64,000 nt of DNA from Phytopythium helicoides (lineage: Eukaryota; Oomycota; Peronosporomycetes; Pythiales; Pythiaceae), in the NCBI GenBank assembly GCA_024867545.1, contig JANFNE010000020.1, positions 62,001-126,000 of the forward strand, written 5' to 3'. Made by a program: the position numbers and the translations under genes. The notes beneath the pieces are model-generated. The model saw only the letters and a list, made by a program, of their open reading frames with translations, made no database searches and was not told where the DNA came from. The first letter of the stretch is position 1; the number at the start of each line of letters is the position of its first letter. Below are positions 46,152 through 56,765 of this stretch, piece by piece.

Positions 46152-46358
46152 TCCGGGATCGTTGCGCATCCATGTTCGCCAAATACAGTTATCGGCGTGC
46201 ATCTTTTTCGTGTTAGCGTTTGGTGATGCAGTTTTGCCATGTCATTGAATGGGACGAGCTCACGTTCACTGAAATGCTTGACGCAAATGTATGCCCACAA
46301 CCCGCTATCACTGAGTTGATGAGCTCACTGATACTCAAAGTGACCCAGTTCTGCATCC

Positions 46359-46505
46359 TCAGCGCCGACAACAGTCCATCCGGCGCCATGCGGTCAGCGC
46401 TGCGCTTGAACGTTGGCGTGGTTGAGCCAAATATCCTTGGGCCAACGTTCGTTCTGCAGAGAACAGCACGACGAGCGCCACAGCGGTCGAGACTAACGCT
46501 ATCAT
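46359..46505 (-). CDS. Possible small secreted protein or fragment
   Basis: A 48-codon minus-strand frame beginning MIALVSTAVALVVLFSAE, a good signal peptide, followed by LAQGYLAQPRQRSS. The QGYLAQP motif recalls the mature start HGYxxxP of lytic polysaccharide monooxygenases, but with Gln instead of His. Another frame stays open to about 46220, so one frame break could extend it to about 100 residues. Probably a fragment or decayed gene; weak support. Confidence 0.3.
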   Translation of the reverse strand: MIALVSTAVALVVLFSAERTLAQGYLAQPRQRSSAALTAWRRMDCCRR

Positions 46506-46629
46506 GGCTACTCTCTCACAACCTCGAAATGCTTTGATCAATGAAAGAAACAAGAAGACGGTACTTCGTGTGCACGAGTTTGCACTCGACATTTCATTTC
46601 CGGTTTAGTTTGATTTGCATGGCTTTTGC

Positions 46630-49600
46630 CTACTCGTCGTCAGAATCATCGGACGGTGGAGCCACGATCACCATTTCGAAGCCGTCTTCCTCGAGATTAA
46701 AATCGATCACAGTGTCGTCCGCCTCGAGGAATGCGAGTGGCACGCCTCCATGATTGTCCGGCATCATGAACAACAGGCGCTTCAACTCTTGCTCCTCATC
46801 ACGCACAACCTTTACAAACGAACAGCTTGCTGAACCCACCGACTCTGCAAGAGCTTTCGAGCAGCAATCGACGATATCGTGAGTTCCTAACGCTGCCTCG
46901 AGACGAGTAGCGAGCTTTAGCATGTATGCACGCGCAGATTCCTTATACCAACGGATAGCTTGCCCCTCCAACTTGAGAAGCTTAGTTAAAATCGTGCGAA
47001 GAAAGCACTCGGGGGACACATCGCCGATCTTTGTTGACAACACGCTCTTCAGTCGGGTCGCGCTCGAGTCTTCACTAAGAATGTACGACTACAGCACGGA
47101 TACTTGTTAGCCCGTCCAAGTGGTATTGCCCAACTCAGCGATACGGCACTCACCGTTGTGAAGAGAGACGTGAAGGTGGTTACTGTGCGCAGTGTTTCAG
47201 TCTCCTCAATTCGAGTTCGCAGCTCCTCATCATGTCTGGTTCGTTCCGACTCGATTGACGCCTGATTAAGATCGTGGATGAATTGGCGCTCCTCCATGTG
47301 AGAAACGATCCAGATCATGCATTTTTCCAGATCGTCACCGCAGTTTTGGATGCTCAATATTGCGTCTTCCTTTTGGAAACCCATTGCTTCCAGCCTCTCG
47401 ACTGTCAGACTGTGGCGGGGTCGCGCAAGTCGACGTGCATTGCGACGTGGTTGCCGGTCAGTTGGGGAGCCTTCCTCGTCAGATGAAAATGAATAGAGAC
47501 CGGCTAAGTGACACACAAGCCGACGTCAGGCAAGTAAGCACTGAGCGAACTGTTTGCTAAAAAACAACAACAGAAGATTACCATGAAAATTGAACGCGGA
47601 GGGACTTGTGTCTTCTGGAATAGACGTGGTGCTTCTTGCCTGGGACGTTGGGTTCATTGAGCTGGTACCTCGTGATGTTGTTGCACTAGGACTCGCGCTC
47701 GTCGAGCCCCTAGATGCTTTGGCCGAAGAACTGGAGCCTTTTGGCCGTCCTCGCTTCCTCCCACGTTGTTGAGATCGCGGAGATGGAGTTGTAACAGCCT
47801 TTGCTTCACTGTTTGCACCTGTCGATCGTGGATTACTCGGCGTCGGGGCTGCTGTAGTTGCGACTGCAGGTTTCTTCACTGGAGCTTTTCCAGGAGCCCT
47901 GTTACTCGCAGTTGACGTAGCATGATGGGGTCCTTCTGACGCCAGAGGCTGGCTTCGAGGGTTTCTAGGTGCAGCTGCGGCTGAGCTATCGTGTGTACGA
48001 GCGCTAGCTGGTTTAGGTGTAATCGTTTTCGCAACGCTCCGGGCTGGCTGAGAATTACTACCCAGGATTTGCTGAGCTTCAGCACGCCTCAGCTCAGCTG
48101 CAGAGTGGCTTGCTGCGGCACTTGAAGGCGCTGTCGTAGCAGGTGCGGAGGCTCGAGCAATGTTTGAGATAAGCTGATTAGCGGCTGCCGACGAATTAGG
48201 TATCACTGGTGCCTTTGAACTCCGCTGACCGCTTGCCGATATTGAGCCTGAAGACGAATTGTTGCTGGGTGCAATCCGTGTCAATTGCGGAGGAGCCGGC
48301 TTGGACAAGCGGTTTGGGATTGTTGAGGGTGCATTGGGAGCGATTTGGTTTCTGACAGGGGTCGCCGACGCGTTTGCGGCTAGAAAAAAAAGGTGTTAGA
48401 TCTAACAAATTTGAAGCAAATCACCTCGACGTGTTCGTCCATACCTGGTACGGCAACGTTTGTGGAAGAAGCGGGTTGAGAATTGCGAGGAGCACCCAGT
48501 CGAAGAGGTGCAGTCACAACTGTTTGCTTCCCTCTTGGAAGTGGTGCTGCAACCTTCTCGGCCTGGAAGGATTCGCTTGGAAGTGGCAAGCCGACGACTC
48601 GAACAGCATCTGCATGTTTTGGCTCAGCGATTTGTGGCATGTTTAGCGTTCTTGAATCATTTCCGACAGTGACCACAGGCCTCGCTTTACCCATTCCATT
48701 CGATGTCGAACTTTTAACACTTGGTGTCGCTTTGCAATCAGGACGAACTTGCTGGCTTCCTGGCGCAGTAGCAACTGGTGTTGTTGCAACTATCGGTCGC
48801 ACAGATTTTGCCGCAGCCTTCGGTGCCACAGATGACCCAGACGCTTCAGCTTCTTTAGGATCAGCAACTACAGTTTTCGCGCTTCCTGTAGTCGTGGCTC
48901 CTTGCTTTGGCAAACTTGGAGCTGTCTGATTAAGCGCAACTGAAGTACTGGATGCTTCAGTTTTCATCTCCTGCTGAGGGCGGGTCTGTGCGCTTGAGGC
49001 TGGGCGGATATCAACGATCTCAAACCCATCCGATTCTATTGACGGCGGTGCCAGTGGCAGACGCTGCGTCGCAGGAGTTGGCATTGGCGGCAAACACTCT
49101 CTCATCTCGACAGTGACCACAACCTGCGACAGCGAGTCGGTCAGTCAGTCGACTTGCGCGATCGTAGTCTAGAGCCATCAGTCTGCGCTTGCCGTGGCCT
49201 GGTCCTTGAACATCTTGGCGACCTCTCGGACGCTGCTGCAGCGCGCGCTCTGCCCATTGATCTGCAGCAGCACCCAGCCTGCTCGCACTCGTGTCAGCAC
49301 ACACGCCCAGCACCTGGCTGTGACGGCATGCGACTGGTTTACCTGGCTGGAGCCCCGCGCGGAAGGCTGGGGACTGGGGCGTGATGAAGGACACAGGTGG
49401 CAAACTCAGCGTTCCACACGCGCGGATCAATGGCCAGGAACATGCCGAACGAGCCCTCGCCCTGCTGCTTGGTCAGCACCAGCTCCACTCGGGCTCGAGT
49501 TGGCCTGCGCTCATCTTTCGGCCGTTGCTCGGCTCGTAGAGCGCGCCAAAGCTCAGGACCGCCACGCGCAGAGAGCTCTGGAGCTGCCGGAGTGCCTGGA

Positions 49601-49716
49601 GATGACGCAGCCGCTCGTAGCGCCGCTGGGGGCCAGCGGAGAGCGCGCAGAGGGACCGGACGGGCAGCGACGTGCCGCCGACGCCATGTAAGGCGGCAAT
49701 GCACTGGCGCGAGCAT
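46630..49716 (-). CDS. PDZ - AT-hook - UBA protein
   Basis: Exons (minus): 49343-49716, 49193-49281, 48445-49123, 47582-48379, 47154-47503 and 46630-47088, with introns of 61-78 bases; the intron 49124-49192 is GC-AG (donor GCAAGC). A PDZ domain spans exons 1-3: GSFGMFLAIDPR, VSFITPQSPAFRAGLQP, AGWVLLQINGQSARC and VVVTVEMRE. A frame break at about 49425 separates the first two blocks, and the true N-terminus is uncertain. Then comes a ~480-residue Ala/Ser/Pro/Thr linker with an AT-hook-like RGRKRGRPKGSS, a UBA domain (LTVERLEAMGFQKEDAILSI, then CGDDLEKCMIWIV), coiled coil, and an acidic end PPSDDSDDE. It likely links ubiquitin to a PDZ ligand; an adaptor role is inferred. Confidence 0.75.
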
Positions 49717-49752
49717 GGCTGCGGCGGTTTTTTCAGCGGATTCTGTTGTATG

Positions 49753-49795
49753 ATTGGCTGAAAAGTTCGCTATTAGACTCATCTATTGGTCGAAA
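49753..49795. promoter_or_regulatory. Paired ATTGGYYGAAA motif upstream of XRN2
   Basis: ATTGGCTGAAAA at 49753-49764 and ATTGGTCGAAA at 49785-49795 are exactly 32 bases apart, as in the C2CD3/DZIP1 promoter. GGCCAAT (reverse of ATTGGCC) follows at about 49811. The site lies between the divergent PDZ-UBA and XRN2 genes. Confidence 0.6.
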
Positions 49796-49968
49796 TATAC
49801 TGTCATTAATGGCCAATCGCAAATCGCGCGGTGGAACGGGTGTTCGCCTTCCAACCAAAGGAGGCAGTCGGGGGAAAGAGAAGCGAGCGAGAAGCGGCAC
49901 CGGATCGCCGCCCGCCTCGCCTCGCTGCACCCGCGCTGCGTCTGTCGCGGTAGCCCTAGCGCGGCAGC

Positions 49969-52900
49969 ATGGGCGTCCCGGCCTTCTACCGCTGGGTGCT
50001 GGAGAAGTACCCCAAGTGCGTCGTGGACTGCGTGGAGGCGCGCGCCTGTGGAGCTCGAGGGCGAGCGCCACTTCGAGCTCACGGATACGACGGGCCCCAA
50101 CCCGAACGGCTTCGAGGTCGACAACCTCTACGTCGACATGAACGGCCTCATCCACCCCTGCGCGCACCCGGAGAACGGCGAGCCGCCCAAGACCGAGGAG
50201 GAGATGTACCGCCGCGTCATGGCCTACGTCGACCGACTCGTCGCCGCTGTGCGCCCGCGCCGCGTGCTCTACCTCGCCATTGACGGCGTCGCGCCGCGCG
50301 CCAAGATGAACCAGCAGCGCGCGCGCCGATTCCGCGCCGCACAGGAGGCCGAGCAGCGACAGGAGGTCGAGAAGGAGGCCGTCGAGTACATGAAGGCGCT
50401 GGGCCACAAGGTGCCCGAGAACCATGACAAGCACTGGGACTCGAACGTCATCACTCCCGGCACCAAGTTCATGGCCAAGCTCGCCAAGTACCTGCGCTTC
50501 TACATTCGCGACCGCGTCAACAACAACGCCGCGTGGAAGTCGCTCAAGATCATCCTTTCGGATGCTGGTGTTCCCGGTGAGGGCGAGCACAAGCTCATGC
50601 AATACGTCCGCGTGCAGAGGTCGCAGCCCGGGTATGACCCCAACCAGCACCACGTGCTCCATGGTCTCGACGCCGATCTCATCATGCTTGGTCTGGCGAC
50701 GCACGAGGTCAAGTTCTCCATCCTACGAGAGGAGGTCCTGTTTGGCAAGGCCAAGTACGAGCGCGAGCGTCAAAAGCAGCAGCACACGATCCTCGATGCA
50801 AATGGAGTGCCGCAGAAGCGCAAGCGTGGTGACTTTGGCGAACACGATGGCGACCTTGTTGCCTCAGACCTTAAGCCCCTGCAGTTCTTGCACATTGCGA
50901 CTCTGCGCGAGTACTTGCAGATTGAGTTTGAGCCACTCTCGAAGGTGCTTCCGTTCGAGTACGACTTTGAGCGCATTGTGGACGACTTTGTGTTTCTCTG
51001 TTTCTTCGTCGGAAACGATTTCTTGCCGCATCTGCCTTCTCTTGATATTCGTGACGGTGCTCTCGACTTCCTCATCCTCATTTACGCCAAATTGCTTCCT
51101 GCCATGGGCGGATACTTGACGGACGCTGGAGAAGTCAACCTCTCGCGCGTTGATGTCATCCTCGCCGAGGTTGGCGCCGTTGAGGATACCATTTTCCAAC
51201 GCCGTGCTCTGAAGCAGCAGGAGAACGAGCGCCGGAGGAAATCTCGACTGTCGAATGAAAAGAAAGACCAGCTCGCGGCTCAGGCGGCACGCGACTCCGC
51301 CGTGGAGATTGTTAAGAAGCGTCGGATAGACGGAACAGTCATCGAGAATGACAAGAAGTATGGTGGGTTGACCGCCGAGGAAGCAGTTAAGGCACGGGTC
51401 AAGGAAACCGTTGAAAAACAGCTTGAAAAATACCGAGAAGAGGTGCAGGACGTCGTGCGACTTGGTGAACCTGGGTGGAAGACGCGATACTACGAAGACA
51501 AGCTGAAGGCAAACGATATTGAGCACGGCGGTGGTCGTGAAAAAGTCTTCCACTCGTACATCGAAGGCCTTTGCTGGGTGATGCGCTACTATTACCAGGG
51601 CTGTGCGTCATGGCAGTGGTTTTATCCTTTCCACTACGCTCCGTTTGCTTCTGACCTCAAGAATATCGATCGCTATACGATCAGTTTCGAAGAAGGAATG
51701 CCGTTCCGACCATTTGAGCAGCTAATGGGGGTGTTTCCTGCCGCAAGTGGTCACGCGCTGCCGAAGCCTTACCGCTGGTTGATGAGTGATCCGGAGTCGC
51801 CAATCATTGACTTCTACCCGACGGATATTCCTGTGGACCCGAACGGAAAGGCAATGCCATGGCTGTGGGTCGTTCTTCTGCCTTTTATCGACGAAGCGCG
51901 ATTACTTGATGCGATGAAGACGGCGAACCAGCAACTTACCGATGCAGAGAAGAAGCGTAATGAGCGATACGGCAAGGAGGTTGTCTTTTTCCATGCCAAG
52001 TGCCCTGTCACAGCAACCCCACCTACAGAAGAAAACATGGAGGCGCTTGCGGACCCTAAGATTTCCGAATCTTTCGCTGGCACTCTGATCTATGTCGACG
52101 CGCTCTACTTCCCGATCGGATGTGTGGTGCCTAGCCCTGAGAAGGCGCAGCGGCATTTGATGGACATTCCAAACAACCAATGCTACAGCTTCCAGTACCG
52201 GTTACCACAGAAGTTCCCGCATGTGTGCCGGATCCTTGATGGTGCCGAGACCCCCGAGATTGTGCTGGTGACTGAGAACGACCGACATATCACAATCCCG
52301 TTCTTTGGCAAGGCGAACATCAACATTGTGGACCTCGCAGGCAGCGCGACGACTGTGACGAATGTTCGCCACAATTCACATTCACGTGGAAACCAAGGTG
52401 GAGGCGGCTACCGTGGCAACAACAATTACAACAACAATAACAACAGATTCCAGGGCCAGCAGCAGCAGCAGCGCTACCCTAGCAACAACCTGAACGTGGA
52501 CCGATACGGTCAAAGTCAGCAGAGCCGGCCAGAGTACAACCAGTACCTCACCAACGGGTACGGCAACTGGGGCTCGCAGGAACCGCGCAACAAGCGCGGG
52601 CAGTACGGCGATCAGCGTGGGTCCAATGGTAGCTACAACAACCGTGACGGTGGTCGGTACCCTCCGTCACAGCCGAACCGCGGCTACGGCGGTCAGCAGT
52701 ACGGTGGCAACCAACAGCAGTACCAATCTCGGTCAGGCCACGGTGGGCAACAGCAGTACAACAACAACCAGTACGGTGGCCAACAGCGTGGAAACGACCG
52801 CGGCTACGGAAGTCAAGGTCGTTCAAGTGGTGCTCCGATCCAGTCGGCGTTTGGAGGCAGCCTCCAACCGGCCCAGTCGTTCCCATCGACACACGCAGCG

Positions 52901-53009
52901 CCGGCTCCGCGTGGCCTGGAGGCGCTCAAGGCTGGGCTCCGCAGCATGCACCAACAGCGCGGGTCGGGGTCCCAACAATGGCGGCGGTGCGACTCGGTAC
53001 GACCGCTAG
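49969..53009 (+). CDS. XRN2: 5'-3' exoribonuclease, XRN2/Rat1 type
   Basis: ATG 49969 begins MGVPAFYRWVLEKYPKCVVD, the standard XRN start. Continuing motifs are DNLYVDMNGLIHPCAHPE, AIDGVAPRAKMNQQRARRFR, SNVITPGTKFM, LSDAGVPGEGEHKLMQYVR, GLDADLIMLGLATHE and FVGNDFLPHLPSL; the acidic Mg-binding residues are present. Intronless, about 1010 residues. One extra base at about 50046 and another at about 52970 break the frame; the second correction gives an end NNGGGATRYDR at 53009 instead of a longer out-of-frame tail to 53101. The CCHC zinc knuckle of animal and plant XRN2 is absent. The C-terminal ~220 residues are Gly/Asn/Gln/Tyr-rich with RGG-like pieces. The role is nuclear RNA decay and torpedo termination; a cytoplasmic XRN4-like role cannot be excluded. 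Confidence 0.9.
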
Positions 53010-53372
53010 GCGTCGACGCCGAACCGCTTTTGGCTTTGACACTGCATCATTTCCCGGGTAGCAATGCTTCCGCGCCCGTCCTTCTAGGTAGTACAATGTA
53101 GACTTTAGGCGATGTGGTGCTGGGCACGGAGCTGCTTGCGCGTCACCTGCATCGAGGAAACATCAAAGTAGTACCGTCCCGAGAGGACGTTTGCATCACC
53201 ATTGCGTTACTTCCGTTCCATAGCATGCTGTGCAGCTACGTGATATCCACGCGTTGTAAAATCAAAACGCACCACTTACTCTAGGTCATAGTTTCTTATG
53301 CTGTCCGTTTGTGCTGTCTCGTACCGGATTGTGCGCAGTGTCCATTTTGAATTTTTGACCGTGGTTGCTCCC

Positions 53373-54224
53373 ATGTCGGAGACGCCACCGCGGCCGCTGC
53401 CGCCTCCGCCGCTGCCGCACTACCGCCGCGACCTCCCGCGGCTCTCCGCGCACTTCCGACGGCCAACCGGCGACTCCAGAGGCCCCAAACTCGCGGAGGC
53501 GAAGGCGGGAGAGGCCGAGAGCGAGGACTTGGAGGAGGAGAAGGAGGAGGAGGAGGAGCTGGCACTGCAGCCGCCGCCGAGGCCGCACGCGCACCCGCTG
53601 GAGGCGCTGGCGACCCGCGCGAGCGATGGACGAACGACTGTCAGCGCTAGGAGATTGGATCCAGCGTTCCTGAATCCGGCGCGAGTCGCGGCGTTCCTGT
53701 CCGACAAGGAGAACAAGCAGCAACAGAGTCTGAGCGTGCTGGCGAGCGGAGAGAAGCACTCGACGCGCGTTATTGAGCGCCACTGGCGCTTCCAGCTAGA
53801 GAGCGGGAGTCCGAGAGGCCAGCCACCGCCGCTGACGGACGATGAGCTGAGACTTGCGGCCACAGACGCAGCAAGATTCCGAAAGGAGATCAAGAGCAGG
53901 GAGGCAGGACGCGAAGAAGACCCAGTGTCGGAGCTGGCAAGAGCGAGAGAGCGGAAGGTAAAGAAGCAGCTCGACCCCGAGTGGGTTCGAACGCGCAGCG
54001 ATCCGGCAAATCGGCCCAGACGAGCAGCAGAGCGAACAGAAGAGAGAAATCTGTACGAGTCACTTGGGAGATTAACGATGAAGGAGATTGTTAGGAGGAG
54101 GCAGCAACATCAAGGTGGAGGTGACAAGCAGACTGAGTGGAGAGAAACCAATGGGGGCTCCCAGATGGCTCATCGCGGCTTCATTGGGATGCCGGGAAGC
54201 TGCTTCGACTCAGTTGAATGGTAA
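53373..54224 (+). CDS. Unidentified basic/acidic protein
   Basis: Single open frame, 283 residues from MSETPPRPLPPPPLPHYRRD. A Pro-rich start is followed by a Glu-rich run (EDLEEEKEEEEE) and then a more ordered, charged region including LDPAFLNPARVAAFLSDKEN, VIERHWRFQLE, ELARARERKVKKQLDPEW and NLYESLGRLTMKEIVRRRQQ. These blocks look conserved-protein-like but I cannot name a family. The last ~35 residues are less convincing; an intron near 54100 could give a different end. No signal peptide or membrane span. Confidence 0.55.
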   Translation: MSETPPRPLPPPPLPHYRRDLPRLSAHFRRPTGDSRGPKLAEAKAGEAESEDLEEEKEEEEELALQPPPRPHAHPLEALATRASDGRTTVSARRLDPAFLNPARVAAFLSDKENKQQQSLSVLASGEKHSTRVIERHWRFQLESGSPRGQPPPLTDDELRLAATDAARFRKEIKSREAGREEDPVSELARARERKVKKQLDPEWVRTRSDPANRPRRAAERTEERNLYESLGRLTMKEIVRRRQQHQGGGDKQTEWRETNGGSQMAHRGFIGMPGSCFDSVEW

Positions 54225-54297
54225 CAAAATAGACGCCAAGGGTTTTGATGAAAGCTCGAAACTCGTATTGAGAACTCTCTTGTGCTACTTCAACGCA

Positions 54298-55464
54298 TCA
54301 ATACGAGGGCGAAAACATAGAGAGCTCGCGATGGTACGCGTGGATCTTGCGCTTGAAGAGCACTGCGTCCACAAGAATTGCGACGACAACGAGAGTCGCG
54401 TGGAAAATCAATGCGATCGAAATCCCATCCCACGAAACTGCAGTCTGCAACATTGTGACGACCTCGATACCAGCGAGGACAGCAATCGTGTAAAGCGCGT
54501 TATCAGCCATGTTTCCCGCGGCAACGACTGCAAGAGCCACAACCAAGAGTAGATCTTGCACCAGCAGAAACTACAAAGGAGAACAATAAGTATTAGCTGT
54601 TGGACTTGAAGTGATCTAGGCAGCTATCATCGCGCCTACCGTCTTGACTGGGTTGACTGCGGGTCCGTTTGTGGCAACACTTGAGGCTGGTCCAGTCCCA
54701 AGAGGCCTAAAGTGCTGCTCAGTCGCGTCGTCTGTGGCAAAAGCGTACGCGCTAATGACCAGCAGCATGACTGCCAACGGGAGATTCATAACAGCGAGTT
54801 CGCGGACCTTGGCCTACGAAAACAGTTTCGTGATCGATCAGCTAAAGGAACCTCATAGCGAAGGTCATGACGACAGGACAAACCTGCCATGCAGAAAGCC
54901 TGAAGGCTTCTGTCTCTGCTTCACGCAGCCGGAAGCGTAGGGCATTGGTCGGGTCCTGGTTGTGACGGACTTGAATCTGTGTGTTTCACTGTCAGTTCAT
55001 GCCGTCTTGGATCAATTTTCACTCGCGTACAATCTGTTTGAGCTTCTCTCGAACGCCCAAGTCATCCGCAGCCAGCACCTTGCGCGGAACCAGCAGTTGC
55101 GTCATCTTCTCACGTCGCACTCGGTCAAGCGCGCTCTGCCTGCGCGTCATACGACTCAGGCAATGCCGCGTTCAAGCTCCCAGCCGTCTACATCTCACCA
55201 CACAGCGTCACCCTCAAGCAGGCGCTGAAGGCGGCGACAGGAGACGCCGAGCGCCACGGCGTCGCGCAGGTCCAGGAACGAAGCCACCTTCGGCCAGAAC
55301 TGCCGCATGCGCTTCGAGTGCAGCTTCACGCGCTTGCCGCGGTTGCGCTCTCGCCGCTCCTCGGCCGTCGAGCGCACGCGCAGCAGCGCCTGCTTCTCCC
55401 CCTCGGCGACGCTCAGCTCCTCCTCGTCCTGCGGCTCCTGGGCGATTCTCTCGGCGACAGGCAT
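54298..55464 (-). CDS. F-box-like protein with C-terminal membrane spans
   Basis: Five exons (minus): 55199-55464, 55031-55139, 54884-54976, 54640-54813 and 54298-54570; introns 59, 54, 70 and 69 bases, all phases consistent, 304 residues. An F-box-like motif lies at about 60-95 (FWPKVASFLDLRDAVALGVSC then RRLQRLLEG, ending in the typical Trp). Charged helices follow (RVRREKMTQLLVPRKVL, NALRFRLREAETEAFRL). At least three hydrophobic helices lie in the last third: NLPLAVMLLVISAYAFA, LLLVVALAVVAAG, and IALIFHATLVVVAILVDAVLF. F-box proteins recruit substrates to SCF ubiquitin ligases; membrane anchoring would place this at an endomembrane. The join to the membrane part rests on splice phase and has not been seen in a transcript. 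Confidence 0.72.
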
Positions 55465-55775
55465 GGGCTCGGATCTCACTCAGCTTGAGTTGGTCGATTG
55501 AAGATGCGAAATGGGTGAGGTCATACAAATTTCAAGAGGGATGCAGTGATCTGCACGACAGGGTTATGCTGCACGGAGATGAAGGCGTCGGTGCTCGGAA
55601 TCGCAAGGTATCATCGTATATTTAACATGCATATCGAGAGGCGCGAGGACGAGCGAGCGCTGCGGCGCCGGCGGCGCGCCTCTCAGCTCTAAAGGGTCCT
55701 CTCTCCACGCTCCACGCGCTACAGACACAACAGCGACTGCCACACGAACGGACACTGCACTCGGGTGCAGGCCGT

Positions 55776-56474
55776 CTAGGTGAAGGCGATGTGCTGCTTC
55801 TTGGCGGGCACCTGCGCGGCATAGCCTGGGAAGTCGTAGTCGATGCCGAGCGCCTTGAGCGCCTCGCGCTTCTGCTTCTCCTTGGCGACGAGGCGCTTGT
55901 TGACCTTGACCTGCTGCTCGTACGACTTGTGTGCATTGTGCTTGTTGCGGTGGATGGCGGCGAAGGGCTGCGGCTTGAAGACCTTGTTGGCGCCGACGAA
56001 CATGCGCTCGTGGATGGCGTGCGGCGGCACGACGTGGCACGAGAGCACGTGGTCGAACAGGCGGTAGTCGTTCATGGTGTTGGCCACGATGCGCGCCACC
56101 TCCGGCTCCTCGAACTGGATGAAGGCGTAGTGCTTGGAGTTGCCCGTGCGGCGGTTGCGCGACAGCCGCAGGCGGCGCACGTGGCCGAACTGCTTGAAGA
56201 AGCCCATCATCTGCTTCTCGTAGAAGCCGTGCGGGATGCGGCCCAAATAAATAACGTTCGACTCCTTCTCGTCGCCGCCGGCCGCCGCTTTCCGCTTGGC
56301 CGCCTTGCCCTTCTTGCCCGCGGGCTTGTCGCCCTCGCTCGGCGTGGCGCCGGCCGCCTGGAGCTCCACGAAGTCGGCGTTGCTCTCGAACGCCACCGCC
56401 TCCTCGCCCTCGCTGTCCGAGTCCCACTCGGCGCCCTGGAGCTTCGCCAGCTGCGCGGCCATCTTCTTGCTCAT
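55776..56474 (-). CDS. NIFK: NIFK/Nop15-like nucleolar RRM protein
   Basis: Intronless, 232 residues from MSKKMAAQLAKLQG; the frame extends upstream but with a poorer start. An acidic/Lys-rich N-terminus precedes a single RRM at about 75-155: VIYLGRIPHGFYEKQMMGFF (RNP2) and GNSKHYAFIQF (RNP1), then HVVPPHAIHERMFVGANKVF, which is diagnostic of the NIFK/Nop15 family. The C-terminal basic helix (KVNKRLVAKEKQKREALKAL) ends GIDYDFPGY. Yeast Nop15 is essential for 60S ribosomal subunit processing; the human homologue also binds Ki-67. The length matches the yeast rather than the longer animal protein, and no FHA-binding tail is present. Confidence 0.92.
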   Translation of the reverse strand: MSKKMAAQLAKLQGAEWDSDSEGEEAVAFESNADFVELQAAGATPSEGDKPAGKKGKAAKRKAAAGGDEKESNVIYLGRIPHGFYEKQMMGFFKQFGHVRRLRLSRNRRTGNSKHYAFIQFEEPEVARIVANTMNDYRLFDHVLSCHVVPPHAIHERMFVGANKVFKPQPFAAIHRNKHNAHKSYEQQVKVNKRLVAKEKQKREALKALGIDYDFPGYAAQVPAKKQHIAFT

Positions 56475-56765
56475 GGTGGCGGCGTCGGCTGGAGCGCGGA
56501 TCGACTGTGAGCTGCCCACCGCCGCCGCTTTACGACAGTCAGACCGGAACGATTGGCGCGCAGCGGCGACATGTATAGTATACGGTGTCATCCGGTTTTT
56601 ATCCGGACGAGGCACGGTTGTACACGCGAGAGTATACGCGCTATATCTGGTTGAAGTCGTCAGGGCGGGTATTTATACCTTGCGAGCCTTTTGACGCTGC
56701 CATGCTGCGCCAGTCTGCATCTGCGCCTTTGTCGTGGCCACGCTGTCGATTTCATAGGTTCAGCC

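Noticed and set aside
46359..46592. Longer 77-codon start of the small secreted ORF
   Set aside because: The first 29 residues have no signal-peptide logic; the internal ATG at 46505 gives a clean signal peptide.
49733..50704. 323-codon minus-strand ORF
   Set aside because: Antisense to the XRN2 N-terminal coding region.
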